Below are positions 17,872 to 26,625 of a stretch of DNA of 64,000 nucleotides, in pieces. Position numbers and translations under genes: made by a program. The DNA lies in the NCBI RefSeq assembly GCF_000024785.1, contig NC_013441.1, positions 2,790,001 to 2,854,000 of the forward strand, written 5' to 3'. The DNA comes from Gordonia bronchialis DSM 43247. GTDB taxonomy: Bacteria; Actinomycetota; Actinomycetes; Mycobacteriales; Mycobacteriaceae. The notes beneath the pieces were generated by a model, which ran no database searches, was not told the DNA's origin, and was given only the letters and a program-made list of their open reading frames with translations. Numbering within the stretch: the first letter of the stretch is position 1; each line of letters opens with the position of its first letter.

Positions 17872-19419
17872 GTGAGTCGCCATTCGGATGCTCGGCGTGT
17901 CAGCGCACTTGTACCGCCGGCGCTTCATTCTGTGCTGCGGACCGCAGCTGCGGTCGGTTCGGGCTGGATGCTGTATGTAAGCTTTCCTCCGCGCCACCTG
18001 TGGTTCCTCGCCCCGGTGGCTATTGCGATTCTGGTGGTGACGCTGCGGGGACGCTCGCCTCGGGCGGCGTCAGGCTACGGCTATCTAGCTGGGCTGGGAT
18101 TCTTTGTGCCGCTGCTGCCGTGGGTCGGCACCTATGTGGGCGCGGTGCCGTGGCTCGCCTTGGCAGCGGCCGAGGCCGTGGCGTTCGGGGTCTTCGGGGC
18201 GTTGGCGGCGGTGGTCGGCCGATGTCGTGGCGCGCCGTTGTGGCTAGCGTGCGCCTGGATGGCTGTCGAGGCCGCCCGCTCCCGCGTTCCTTTTGGCGGT
18301 TTCCCCTGGGGTCGAATCGCATTCGGTCAGCCGGATGGGTTGTTGCTGCCGTTGGCGGCACTGGCCGGCGCGCCGGGGTTGTCCTTCGTTGTGGTGCTGC
18401 TCGGCACACTCCTGGCCGCGGTTGCAGCGGCTGTGGTCAACCTGCACCCTCGGGCGTTGGCTGGCCCAGCCGCAGCAGTCGCCGCAGTTGGACTGTTGAT
18501 GTGGATGTTGGTGCCCTCGCAGACAGCAGTTCCGGCGGAGCAGTCGGTGACGGTGGCGTTGGTGCAGGGCAACGTGCCTCGGTTGGGTTTGGACTTCAAT
18601 GCCCAGCGACGTGCGGTGCTTGATAATCATGTCCAACGCACCCTCGATCTTGCTGAGAAGGTTCGTACCAGGCGGGTCGTTCGTCCCGATGTGGTGGTGT
18701 GGCCGGAGAACTCTTCTGATATCGACCCGTTCGGAAATCGCGATGCTGCCGCGCAGATTGATCGTGCGGCGCGGGCGATCGGGGTGCCGATCCTGGTGGG
18801 CGCCGTGGTCACCGGGAACAACAACACCGCCCGCAATACGATGGTGGTGTGGGATCCGGTCAGCGGGCCGGGTCAGGAGCACGACAAACGCCAGCTGGTG
18901 CCGTTCGGGGAGTACTTGCCGATGCGGAATTTGATGATCCGACTGTCTTCCTATGCCGCTCAAGCCGGCAACTTCGTTCCTGGCACAGGTAAGGGCGTCG
19001 TGGATCTCGCGGGAGTGCCCGTGGCGGTGGCGACTTGTTACGAAGTCGCGTTCGATGATCTGGTGGCCGAATCGGTGCGCGCCGGTGCGCAGCTGATCGC
19101 GGTGCCGACCAACAACGCGACGTTCGGACGCACCGAGATGACGTATCAGCAACTCGCGATGTCACGGGTTCGGGCAGTTGAACATGATCGGGCGGTCGTC
19201 ATCGCAGCAACCAGTGGTGTGAGCGCTGTCATCAAGCCTGATGGGGATGTTGCGCAACAAACAGCGCTGTTCACCCCGGATGTCCTGATCGCGCGGGTAC
19301 CGCTGAAGACAACGACGACCATAGCGACCCGGGCCGGAGCAGCAGGAGAAGGGATCTGCGCAGCCGTGGTCTTGGCAGTACTGGTCGTGCGTACGTGGAC
19401 GTCCCGTCCCCGCACCTGA
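17872..19419 (+). CDS. lnt: Apolipoprotein N-acyltransferase
   Basis: 515 residues: an N-terminal bundle of about six to seven helices, a nitrilase-like domain facing outward, and a C-terminal helix. The catalytic triad matches the family: E279 (VVWPENSSD), K339 (HDKRQLVPFGEYLP) and C389 (ATCYEVAF). It adds the third acyl chain to lipoproteins. GTG 17872 is preferred because GGGAG lies 9 bases before it; an in-frame GTG at 17854 is the alternative. It shares the operator at 17774 with dsbA. It is missing from the inverted copy, where the dsbA upstream region joins directly to the L,D-transpeptidase side. Confidence 0.93.
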   Translation: MSRHSDARRVSALVPPALHSVLRTAAAVGSGWMLYVSFPPRHLWFLAPVAIAILVVTLRGRSPRAASGYGYLAGLGFFVPLLPWVGTYVGAVPWLALAAAEAVAFGVFGALAAVVGRCRGAPLWLACAWMAVEAARSRVPFGGFPWGRIAFGQPDGLLLPLAALAGAPGLSFVVVLLGTLLAAVAAAVVNLHPRALAGPAAAVAAVGLLMWMLVPSQTAVPAEQSVTVALVQGNVPRLGLDFNAQRRAVLDNHVQRTLDLAEKVRTRRVVRPDVVVWPENSSDIDPFGNRDAAAQIDRAARAIGVPILVGAVVTGNNNTARNTMVVWDPVSGPGQEHDKRQLVPFGEYLPMRNLMIRLSSYAAQAGNFVPGTGKGVVDLAGVPVAVATCYEVAFDDLVAESVRAGAQLIAVPTNNATFGRTEMTYQQLAMSRVRAVEHDRAVVIAATSGVSAVIKPDGDVAQQTALFTPDVLIARVPLKTTTTIATRAGAAGEGICAAVVLAVLVVRTWTSRPRT

Positions 19420-19649
19420 AGGAGCGCGGTGCACGTAGCGGCGCTCACGATGTGGCGATGACAAAGTAGGGGGCGCCATCTGCGTCGGTTGCCGGGGGCG
19501 AACAGCAGCTGCACCCGGGGTCTGCTGTGGCAGAGCAGTTATCGGCGCCGCGCGCGTCAACAGTTGCGGAGTCGTTAGCAGAGAAATCGCGGCTGACAGT
19601 GGTTGATCCGCGGTGGTCGATACCGAAGTGCAGAAGCTTCGCCTGTGCC

Positions 19650-19817
19650 GTGGTAGCCAGCAACCGAGATCCGTCCCAGCTCTTCTAGTGCAGCGCTGCG
19701 TTTGAGGAGCGCGCCGTGGTGGCTGACGGCGCAGATTGCGGCAGCGACCGTCAGCCGGTAGCGCGATCGCAACGCACACGGGGAAGCGGCTACCAGGACC
19801 AGTGCGGGGAACGTCAC
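19650..19817 (-). pseudogene. Heavy-metal P-type ATPase remnant
   Basis: The minus strand reads FPALVLVAASPCALRSRYRL followed by TVAAAICAVSHHGALLKRSAALEELGRI, clearly derived from the helix-4 SPC segment and the following loop of a metal ATPase (compare LVAASPCALAISVPVTVVAA in the intact copy at 50173). The expected DKTGT is degenerate (VAGYHGTGE) and nothing before or after continues. A short Cys-rich stretch (DNCSATADPGCSCC) follows in another frame. The rest of the 744-bp gap 19420-20163 shows no supportable gene. The gap is absent from the inverted copy. Confidence 0.65.
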
Positions 19818-20163
19818 TCAGTGCGTGCCCATGCATTGGGACCGCCGCTGGTACCGGCGTGGCTAGTGTCGAGACACCTGCGACCGCCAGGACCGCCGTC
19901 ACGAAAGCGGCCGGACGGGGTCAACGCATACGCCACCAACCGTCCGTGGCGGCGCCCGTTCATCAAGTCGGCACTCGTGACCAGGCACAGAGGGGCGAAA
20001 CTAGATTCTGAGCCAGAGGGATACCTACTACCCGTTGATATGACAAATGGGCGCAATTCGCGCATGACCCTCGGCCGAAGCCGGCCTGTCGTGTCATGTC
20101 AAGACCGGACGAGCTCAGTCGCTGGCGAACAATGTGAGTGACCAGTCGAGCAAGTCGGAGCCT

Positions 20164-21480
20164 CTAGGTGTCTGCGTTGCCCTTCTTCCACTGCGACCAC
20201 GGAATGTTCCAGTCACCGAGTCCGTCGACTCCCGATAGCGTTTCGGCGTTGGTGTTCTTGACCGTGACGGGGTCTCCGCGCAGGGTGTTCTTCACGAGCC
20301 ACTCCGCGTCTGCCGGACTTAGATTTGGGCAGCCGTTGCTGACATTACTGTTGCCCTGCGCCGCCATTGACCACGGCGCCCCGTGCATATAGATGCCGCT
20401 GTAGGACATTTGGACCGCCCACTCGACGGGTGTTCGGTATCCCGCTGAGGATTCGACAGGCACTCCGTAGGTGGAGGAGTCCATGACGATGTGCTCGACA
20501 CGATCACCGATCATGTAGATGCCGCGTGGAGTCGGTGTGCTGTCTTTGCCGAACGACGTCGGCATGCTTCGGATAACCTTGCCACCCCTCTTGACGACGA
20601 TGGTCTTGGTTGAGTCGTCGGCTTCGATTTCTTGAGCTCGGCCGATTGCGAAGTCGTACAAAAGATTTCTGTTGCCGTAGAGCCCGTCGCCGAGGTCGAC
20701 TCCGTAAATGTTCACGGCAACACTGACCTTGGTGCCTGGCGTCCAGAAGCGTTCGGGCCTCCATCGGACTTCGGAGTCGCTGATCCAGTAGAACGCGCCT
20801 TGCATCTGAGGATCAGAGGTGACCGTGATCGCATCCTGGGCCTTCTTTCGGTCAGGGATGGGAGCCGCGAATCGAACACCGATCGTATGGGCAATGCCGA
20901 CGGTCTTCTCGCCGAGGATTACCGCGCTGGTCAGCGATTCAGGCGAGGCTGTGGAGAAACCTTGCGAGACGCTCAAACGACCACCCACACCCACGGCCTC
21001 GGCTCGAACGGAGTATCGCTTCGAGTACCCCAGCGGCTGGGTGCTTATCCATGTGCTGCCGTCCTCGCTCAGTGAGCCCGCCAAGGCACGGCCACTGGCT
21101 GTGGGGATATCAACCTTTGTCAATGCGCCGCGACTGGCTGTCACAATGATAGGGAGCCCAGGTTCAACGACCGCGTTGGGTGCGAGTCGGCCACCGCCGG
21201 CGGTGCCCACAGCGATGGAGGGTCGTGTGATGTCTGCAAAGCTGTCGACGGCCTGAATCTGGTCACTGTAGGTTGAGCCACCGCTGGCCGAGCTGCATGA
21301 GGTCAGTACCACCACAACGGCCGTCAGCGCTGCAAGTACCAGTAGTTGGGGAAGTTTGACCCACGCCGGACGGTGGCGCCGAAGAATTCTCAGACGCCGC
21401 GGCGACTCCATATCGCCAGTCGATCGGCGGTTACGAAGCGTCTCGCCCAACTGGGTCCCCAAAGCGCCAGAGCGGCCCAT
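20164..21480 (-). CDS. L,D-transpeptidase lipoprotein (YkuD), copy 1
   Basis: 438 residues, with lipobox LTSC (C62), two immunoglobulin-like domains (about 90-290) and a YkuD catalytic domain (about 295-410). The catalytic signature is IYMHGAPW followed by NVSNGCPNLSPADAEW with nucleophile C384. Such enzymes make 3-3 peptidoglycan cross-links and escape most beta-lactams. The usual SHGC is SNGC here, a substitution worth noting. The true start may be the in-frame ATG 23 codons later (MESPRRLRI). Operator at 21550. Copy 2 is at 60318. Confidence 0.93.
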   Translation of the reverse strand: MGRSGALGTQLGETLRNRRSTGDMESPRRLRILRRHRPAWVKLPQLLVLAALTAVVVVLTSCSSASGGSTYSDQIQAVDSFADITRPSIAVGTAGGGRLAPNAVVEPGLPIIVTASRGALTKVDIPTASGRALAGSLSEDGSTWISTQPLGYSKRYSVRAEAVGVGGRLSVSQGFSTASPESLTSAVILGEKTVGIAHTIGVRFAAPIPDRKKAQDAITVTSDPQMQGAFYWISDSEVRWRPERFWTPGTKVSVAVNIYGVDLGDGLYGNRNLLYDFAIGRAQEIEADDSTKTIVVKRGGKVIRSMPTSFGKDSTPTPRGIYMIGDRVEHIVMDSSTYGVPVESSAGYRTPVEWAVQMSYSGIYMHGAPWSMAAQGNSNVSNGCPNLSPADAEWLVKNTLRGDPVTVKNTNAETLSGVDGLGDWNIPWSQWKKGNADT

Positions 21481-21549
21481 CAGTCACAAAGCCCTTCATC
21501 CGCTGGGACAACAACGGCACCACAGAGCATAGGCGCCGTTACAGATCTC

Positions 21550-21564
21550 ACTAACCATGATAGT
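21550..21564. promoter_or_regulatory. BlaI-type operator upstream of the L,D-transpeptidase
   Basis: ACTAACCATGATAGT, exact ACTA-N7-TAGT, 70 bp before the L,D-transpeptidase start (minus). The 363-bp gap to resB also holds the site at 21645; otherwise no gene. Confidence 0.7.
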
Positions 21565-21644
21565 AGTTAGCTTACGGTCACGACCCTTCGCTCTCTGATT
21601 CGGCATCGAGCTGCATCACCGTTTGCTATCTGCCAGTCTGAACT

Positions 21645-21659
21645 ACTACTCTTCGTAGT
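21645..21659. promoter_or_regulatory. BlaI-type operator upstream of resB
   Basis: ACTACTCTTCGTAGT, exact ACTA-N7-TAGT within a longer ACTACTACTC...GTAGTAG palindrome. It is 185 bp before resB (plus) and could also act on the divergent L,D-transpeptidase promoter. Confidence 0.7.
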
Positions 21660-21843
21660 AGCGGCCCAGGCCAGAAAGAGCAGGTGAGACCCAGGTGGCG
21701 GTGCTGGTACGGAAGTCCTGGCGGCCGACCACGCTCGTAGTGTCGGGTGTCGATCGGCACACAGCCGAGGACTTCGTCGGCGCCCGCGTATGCCTTTCTC
21801 CCGCAATCGATAACTATCTGACCGCGACGTTACCGGCGCCACG

Positions 21844-23481
21844 ATGACGGGCACCGAAACGCCGACGCCGCGCCGACGTCGTATGCTTGGCCGCCTACCC
21901 AAACTGTGGCGATCGCTGACGTCGATGAAAACAGCACTCATCCTGCTGTTCCTGTTGGCCGCAGCCGCAATCCCGGGCGCCCTGCTGCCACAACGACCAC
22001 TCAACGAGCAGAAGACTGCCCAGTACATCGCCGACCGGGGCTCCCTCGGCATGTGGATGGACAGACTGCAGCTATTCGACGTCTTCGCCAGCTCGTGGTT
22101 CACCGCGATCTACGTCCTTCTGTTCGTTTCGCTCGTGGGTTGCCTCGCTCCCCGAATCCTCGAGCATCTGCGCGCTGTGCGCGCTCGTCCAGTCCCCGCG
22201 CCGCGCAACCTCACCCGCTTGCCGCGGCACATCGAGGACACAGTAGAGGGAGATCCTGACGAGGTTGCTGCCCTCATCAACGCCAACCTGCGGGGCTGGC
22301 GTCGAGTCACCACCACGCGACCAGCGACCGGGACCACCACAGCCGTTGAGATCTCCGCAGAGAAGGGCTATCTCCGTGAGTGGGGAAACCTGGTGTTCCA
22401 CTTCGCTCTGCTCGCCCTGTTGATAGCGATCGCGGCCGACAAACTCTACGGCTACGAGGGCACCCGCAGTCTCGTCGCCGATGGCACGCAGGGGCTATGC
22501 AACACCTCGACCGCAGTCTATGACTCATTTCGTGCAGGCAGCCTGGTCGACGGTACCGACCTCTCACCATTCTGCGTTCGCGTCGAGGGCTTCGATGCCC
22601 GGTTCCTGCCGAGCGGTCAGCCCGACATGTACGAAGCTGACGTTACCTACACCGGCGACGTGCGGCAGCGTGACCCCGCTACCTGGAACACCGCGCGTAT
22701 CCGCGTGAACGAGCCCCTGCGAGTCGCCGGCGACCGCGTCTATGTCCTCGGCAACGGCTTCGCGCCTACGTTCACTGTGACATTCTCGAACGGGGAGCAG
22801 CGCACTCAGACAGTGCTTTTCATTCCCGACGACTTGCAGACGATGCTGTCCTCAGGCGCGGCCCGTTTTGATACCCCAGCGGGCCTCTACCCCAACGCAG
22901 ACGAACGTCGCAACCAACAGATCGCGATCGAGGGCCTGTTCGCTCCGACCGCAGCATTCCAGGGAACGCTTCTCACCTCATCGTCTCCCGTGCCGAATGA
23001 TCCATATGTGGCTATCAGGATCTACCAGGGCGACACCGGACTGGATACCGGTCGCCCGCAAAACGCGTACTCCCTCAACCAAGCGCTCATCGAGCAGGGC
23101 CGACTCCAGCAGCGAGCACAAGTCAATCTCAGGCCAGGAGAGACCCACACCATCGCCGACGGCACCGTGGTGCGCTTTGACGGCTACGAACGATTTGTGT
23201 CCATGCAGGTTTCGCGTGGGCCGGCACAGAATTGGGTCTTGCTTTCGGCGACTGTGATGCTGGCTGGGCTACTTGTGTCTCTGCTTATCCGGCGCCGCCG
23301 AATCTGGGTGCGGTTGGTGCCCGTGAAAGTCGATGGCCAACGAGTCACTGCTGTGACAATCGCTGGTCTGGCCCGCACCGATCAGGCTGGGTGGGGCGAA
23401 GACTTCACCGAGCAGGCGCGGCGATGGATGACCGAGCCTGTGCCGACAGACCGCCGACCCCGGCGCATACGTCGCCGATGA
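21844..23481 (+). CDS. resB: ResB-like cytochrome c biogenesis protein, copy 1
   Basis: 545 residues. Three N-terminal helices (LWRSLTSMKTALILLFLLAA at about 22-41 is the family start), a large extracytoplasmic domain and a final helix (NWVLLSATVMLAGLLVSLLI) before a basic tail. ResB (Ccs1) works with CcsA to attach haem to apocytochrome c. No CcsA is present, although the next gene, DUF4229, is a common neighbour of ccsA in actinobacteria. Copy 2 at 58311 is almost identical apart from a two-residue insertion. Confidence 0.93.
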   Translation: MTGTETPTPRRRRMLGRLPKLWRSLTSMKTALILLFLLAAAAIPGALLPQRPLNEQKTAQYIADRGSLGMWMDRLQLFDVFASSWFTAIYVLLFVSLVGCLAPRILEHLRAVRARPVPAPRNLTRLPRHIEDTVEGDPDEVAALINANLRGWRRVTTTRPATGTTTAVEISAEKGYLREWGNLVFHFALLALLIAIAADKLYGYEGTRSLVADGTQGLCNTSTAVYDSFRAGSLVDGTDLSPFCVRVEGFDARFLPSGQPDMYEADVTYTGDVRQRDPATWNTARIRVNEPLRVAGDRVYVLGNGFAPTFTVTFSNGEQRTQTVLFIPDDLQTMLSSGAARFDTPAGLYPNADERRNQQIAIEGLFAPTAAFQGTLLTSSSPVPNDPYVAIRIYQGDTGLDTGRPQNAYSLNQALIEQGRLQQRAQVNLRPGETHTIADGTVVRFDGYERFVSMQVSRGPAQNWVLLSATVMLAGLLVSLLIRRRRIWVRLVPVKVDGQRVTAVTIAGLARTDQAGWGEDFTEQARRWMTEPVPTDRRPRRIRRR

Positions 23482-23615
23482 GACGTACCTCCGTACAGAT
23501 TCGTCCTGCGGGGGGAATCTATCCCACTCCGTGTCAAAGAACTCGCCGTGAGGACGGTGTCAAGTCGCATATTCAGCCGATCGCATTCAACCCGCACACG
23601 GAAAGCCTCCCGACC

Positions 23616-23942
23616 ATGAGCAGCAAGAATTCTCACGGCGCCACCCCCTCACCCAGTTCTTCGGCCAGGTCTCTTATCGCAATTGCCCTGCTGTATAACA
23701 CCGCGCGGTTAGCACTCGCTGCTGTGCTGTGTGGTTTAATCCTGTTGCTGTCCTACGCAATTGACTTGAGCTTCCCGATTCTCGGAGCTGTCGTCCTCGC
23801 CGTGATTCTCAGTAGTCCAGTCTCGATGATCGTCCTCAAACCCCTACGAACTCGCATCAATCAGCAGGCCGACGCAATCGATGCCCGCCATGCGACCAAG
23901 AGGGGGCTGGGCGAAAAGCCGCGTGGCAGACCTGCCGGATAA
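23616..23942 (+). CDS. DUF4229 small membrane protein, copy 1
   Basis: 108 residues, two hydrophobic segments (ALLYNTARLALAAVLCGLIL and PILGAVVLAVILSSPVSMIV) followed by a conserved LKPLRTRINQQADAIDARHA. This fits DUF4229, a family seen beside resB/ccsA genes; function unknown. ATG 23616 begins MSSKNSHG, with GGAAAG about 9 bases upstream. It follows resB on the same strand. Confidence 0.82.
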   Translation: MSSKNSHGATPSPSSSARSLIAIALLYNTARLALAAVLCGLILLLSYAIDLSFPILGAVVLAVILSSPVSMIVLKPLRTRINQQADAIDARHATKRGLGEKPRGRPAG

Positions 23943-24124
23943 TCGAAACCACGACCTTGGCGCCCGCGCCAGCGCACCGTTGCTGTCAATCGATCGAGGT
24001 CACCTTCGCAGAATGCTTCCGTCCTGGAACCGCAGAACAGCTCCGGGGGCGCGACGTCGGCTCGGCTCACGCCCGAGGCGCCTGGCCACAAGAGTCGCCA
24101 GCAGCTTGCGCAGATATTGCCGGG

Positions 24125-25339
24125 TCATCCGACGACATAGACTCCCCGCGTTCTCAGCCACTGTCCCGGGTCGAGTTTGGGTCCGTCTTGCTGCCAGACC
24201 TCATAATGCAGGTGCGGGCCGGTGGAGTAGCCACGGTTTCCCACCGTTGCGATCTGCTCGCCGGCCAGGACTCGTTGCCCGACACTCACTAGTGCCTCGT
24301 TGATGTGCCCATATACGCCGATCGTGCCGTCGTCTTGCAGTACGCGTACCCATAGACCGAAGCCGTCGGCTGGGCCGGATTCGATAACTTCCCCATCGCT
24401 GGCCGAGACCACCGGTGTGCCAATCGTGTTCGCGATATCGAGGCCATAGTGCGTGGTGTTCCAGCGCGACCCGTAACTCGAGGTCACGGTACCGAAGGTC
24501 GGCGCCGCCGACCGCGGCCGTGGTGGCGGTGCCGGGGGCTCGGGGCGCCGCAGCCGATCTGGCTGAATCAACTCACGCATCGCCGCGGTGAACTCATCGC
24601 GAGGCGATGCCGCCGCTGTACGCGCGCGGTCGTATTGCTCGTCCACCGTTCCATCGACTGCAGGTCGTGGCGCTGCGGAGGACCCGGCGGCGGCGGACCC
24701 GCTGCCAGTCTGGAACACGGGGGTGATCGTTGGGTTGTGTTGATCGGCGATGGCGGTGGCCGCGGTCCCGCCGGCGACGCAAAGAACCACGGCAGCCACG
24801 AGCGATCCGCCCAACCCGGCCGAGGCCGCCGACCGTATGAAGGCACCCGGCACCTCCTCGTCGTCGAGCACAGCGAGAAAATTCGATGGGTCTTGCTCGC
24901 GGTGAGGTTCCGGGACACACAAAGCTCGCTCCCACGGCGCAATCGCGACTGTAGCCCTTGTGTGACTGTCGCCGTCGAGCCGGCGCTGTCGGTGAGGTAG
25001 CCCAAAAGCCCGATGGTCGGGCAGAGCCGTCGCATGAGGTCGCGCGGTATGCGAACCGGGAGCGTGTGGACGAGCGGCACGGGATGGGTATACCGACGGC
25101 ACCCGAGGCGCATTCATCGATCGCGTGTATGCCGAAGGCGGGGAAGCCGGGGTGAGGGGCCGGGCGAACATGCCCACCGCCTCTGTTGGGTGCGGCATTC
25201 GATGTCGCCCACCAGTACGCTCGACACCCGAATGCCGGGGCCCCGTTGGTCCGGGGGAGAGGGTTACCAATGCGCCGCGCCGGGTCGCAGGTATGCCAGC
25301 GAGGGGTGCGCCGGGATCAGCTGTGCGATGCCGTGCCAA
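24125..25339 (-). CDS. M23 endopeptidase with long basic N-terminal tail
   Basis: 404 residues. An unusual proline/arginine/histidine-rich N-terminal tail (about 1-160), one membrane segment (GGSLVAAVVLCVAGGTAATA), a linker and a C-terminal M23 domain (THYGLDIANTIGTP, GPHLHYEVWQQDGP). Topology suggests a cytoplasmic tail and a wall-facing peptidase. The start is a TTG (25339) with AAGGA just upstream; the paralogue at 56411 keeps the same TTG and the ARHR-ADP context, so the tail looks real. The operator at 25414 lies 75 bp upstream. Confidence 0.87.
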   Translation of the reverse strand: MARHRTADPGAPLAGIPATRRGALVTLSPGPTGPRHSGVERTGGRHRMPHPTEAVGMFARPLTPASPPSAYTRSMNAPRVPSVYPSRAARPHAPGSHTARPHATALPDHRAFGLPHRQRRLDGDSHTRATVAIAPWERALCVPEPHREQDPSNFLAVLDDEEVPGAFIRSAASAGLGGSLVAAVVLCVAGGTAATAIADQHNPTITPVFQTGSGSAAAGSSAAPRPAVDGTVDEQYDRARTAAASPRDEFTAAMRELIQPDRLRRPEPPAPPPRPRSAAPTFGTVTSSYGSRWNTTHYGLDIANTIGTPVVSASDGEVIESGPADGFGLWVRVLQDDGTIGVYGHINEALVSVGQRVLAGEQIATVGNRGYSTGPHLHYEVWQQDGPKLDPGQWLRTRGVYVVG

Positions 25340-25413
25340 GGGGAGTCCTTCAGTCCAAGCGTCGGGCCGGAATGGAAACAGATCGATATCGAGCAGGACA
25401 CGGCCAGGTTACT

Positions 25414-25428
25414 ACTATGGAGGCTAGT
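25414..25428. promoter_or_regulatory. BlaI-type operator upstream of the M23 gene
   Basis: ACTATGGAGGCTAGT, exact ACTA-N7-TAGT, 75 bp before the TTG start of the M23 gene on the minus strand. Confidence 0.7.
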
Positions 25429-25614
25429 GACTTCAAGTGGGCGTCAGAATCACCCGCCTTCATGCCGTTCAGTCGGCTAACTCGCAACAATTAGCGATGA
25501 GATCCGCGTCCCAGTAGGGGAGAAAGGTCGATCGCGTTCGACCTACGTACCCCACGTCCCTCCGGCACCCGCGCGGCACAGTAACCCGCCCGACGTCGTC
25601 AGGTTCCGTATATT

Positions 25615-25629
25615 ACTAACTGAATTAGT
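25615..25629. promoter_or_regulatory. BlaI-type operator with no clear target gene
   Basis: ACTAACTGAATTAGT, exact ACTA-N7-TAGT in an AT-rich stretch (TATATTACTAAC). The only candidate downstream is a 46-residue reading frame at 25678; a lost gene is possible. Confidence 0.65.
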
Positions 25630-25677
25630 AGTATCGCGGGGGAAGGGAGTAGCTAACACCTGACGGGAGATCCCCCT

Positions 25678-25818
25678 ATGACTCGGTGGCCGAGTAGTGA
25701 CTCGAGCGCGCCGTGGACCTCTGGCTGCGGGGCAGCACTCATAGCTTCGGCGCCGGCGTCTCTGCCGCAGGAGGCACGTGGGGTTGTGAGCGAGCCAAAG
25801 GCAAGTATCCGCCAGTGA
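25678..25818 (+). CDS. Possible short peptide gene after a BlaI-type operator
   Basis: A 46-residue frame with ATG 25678, preceded by GGGAG about 9 bases upstream and by the operator at 25615. The peptide (MTRWPSSDSSAPWTSGCGAA...) has no recognisable domain. It could be a real small peptide or the start of a truncated gene; the evidence is position only. Confidence 0.25.
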   Translation: MTRWPSSDSSAPWTSGCGAALIASAPASLPQEARGVVSEPKASIRQ

Positions 25819-25944
25819 AAGGTCAGGGTGATCCCGGAGGCTCGGCCAACCCATCTTGCGCATGGTGAGCTGTTGACTCATCTGGGGGGGCAGGCAGCCG
25901 CCAACGACGTCGGGTGGCCGCGGCTGCGACGTCACTGACTACAA

Positions 25945-26625
25945 TTAGAGGTCGAACCGGTCGGCGCAGCCGTCGGAGCAGAACCACCAATCCCGGCCGT
26001 TGCGAACCCGGTGGGCCGCCGCGGCCCTCGGGTCCACACCTATCCCGCATACCGGATCGTACGGGCGGCGGGCGGAAGCGAGAGAAAACGCATGCAGCTC
26101 GACCGAGGTGCTGATGTTGCGCAAGCTTCGCGGCCCAATGGAGGTGACAGGCAGCGACGCCCGCGTAGCGGCGGGCAGGACCGGGACGGTGATAACGGCC
26201 TGGCCGGCGCCGGCGAGCGCGGTGATACGGGCGGCGACGTTGACGTTGTGCCCAAAAAGGTCGCCGTCGCGACCGATGATCGCGGTGCCATGATGAACTC
26301 CCGCGCGCAGGGCTAGGAATCCACCCTCGTCGGAGGCCGCTTCGGCGAGGGCGGTAATCGTCGCCAGTATCGCGTCGGCGGTGCCCGCAGCAAGCATCAC
26401 CGCGTCGCCGATTGTCTTGATCAACCGCACGCCAGGGTGCAGCGCTTCTCGGGCCTGCTCCGCCAGCCGGATGGCGAGTTCCGCAGCTTCGCGGTCGCCG
26501 CACATCTCGGTGAGCACGCTGTACCCAGCGAGATCGACGAACGCCACCGCCGCTTCTACCTCGTCGAGACCGGCCACCTCGTCGGACGGACCGTGATGGT
26601 GGTGACGGTGCGCCGCTGAGTTCAT
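25945..26625 (-). CDS. Class III adenylate/guanylate cyclase with C-terminal YHS domain
   Basis: 226 residues: a His-rich start (AAHRHHHHGPSDE), a class III cyclase domain (about 24-180) and a YHS-type metal-binding domain (about 190-226: YDPVCGIGVDPRAAAAHRV, WWFCSDGCADRFD). Cyclase signatures are AVAFVDLAGYSVLTE (metal-binding D31), LIKTIGDAVML (second metal Asp and substrate Lys) and NVNVAARI (transition-state residues). It would make cAMP or cGMP from NTP. Fusion with a Cys metal module and a His-rich tail suggests metal-gated signalling; this is inference. It overlaps the methyltransferase stop (ATGA). Confidence 0.85.
   Translation of the reverse strand: MNSAAHRHHHHGPSDEVAGLDEVEAAVAFVDLAGYSVLTEMCGDREAAELAIRLAEQAREALHPGVRLIKTIGDAVMLAAGTADAILATITALAEAASDEGGFLALRAGVHHGTAIIGRDGDLFGHNVNVAARITALAGAGQAVITVPVLPAATRASLPVTSIGPRSLRNISTSVELHAFSLASARRPYDPVCGIGVDPRAAAAHRVRNGRDWWFCSDGCADRFDL

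Noticed and set aside
25543..25935. 130-residue minus-strand frame upstream of the M23 gene
   Set aside because: Arg/Pro-rich with no domain; it spans the operator at 25615 and has no start signal.
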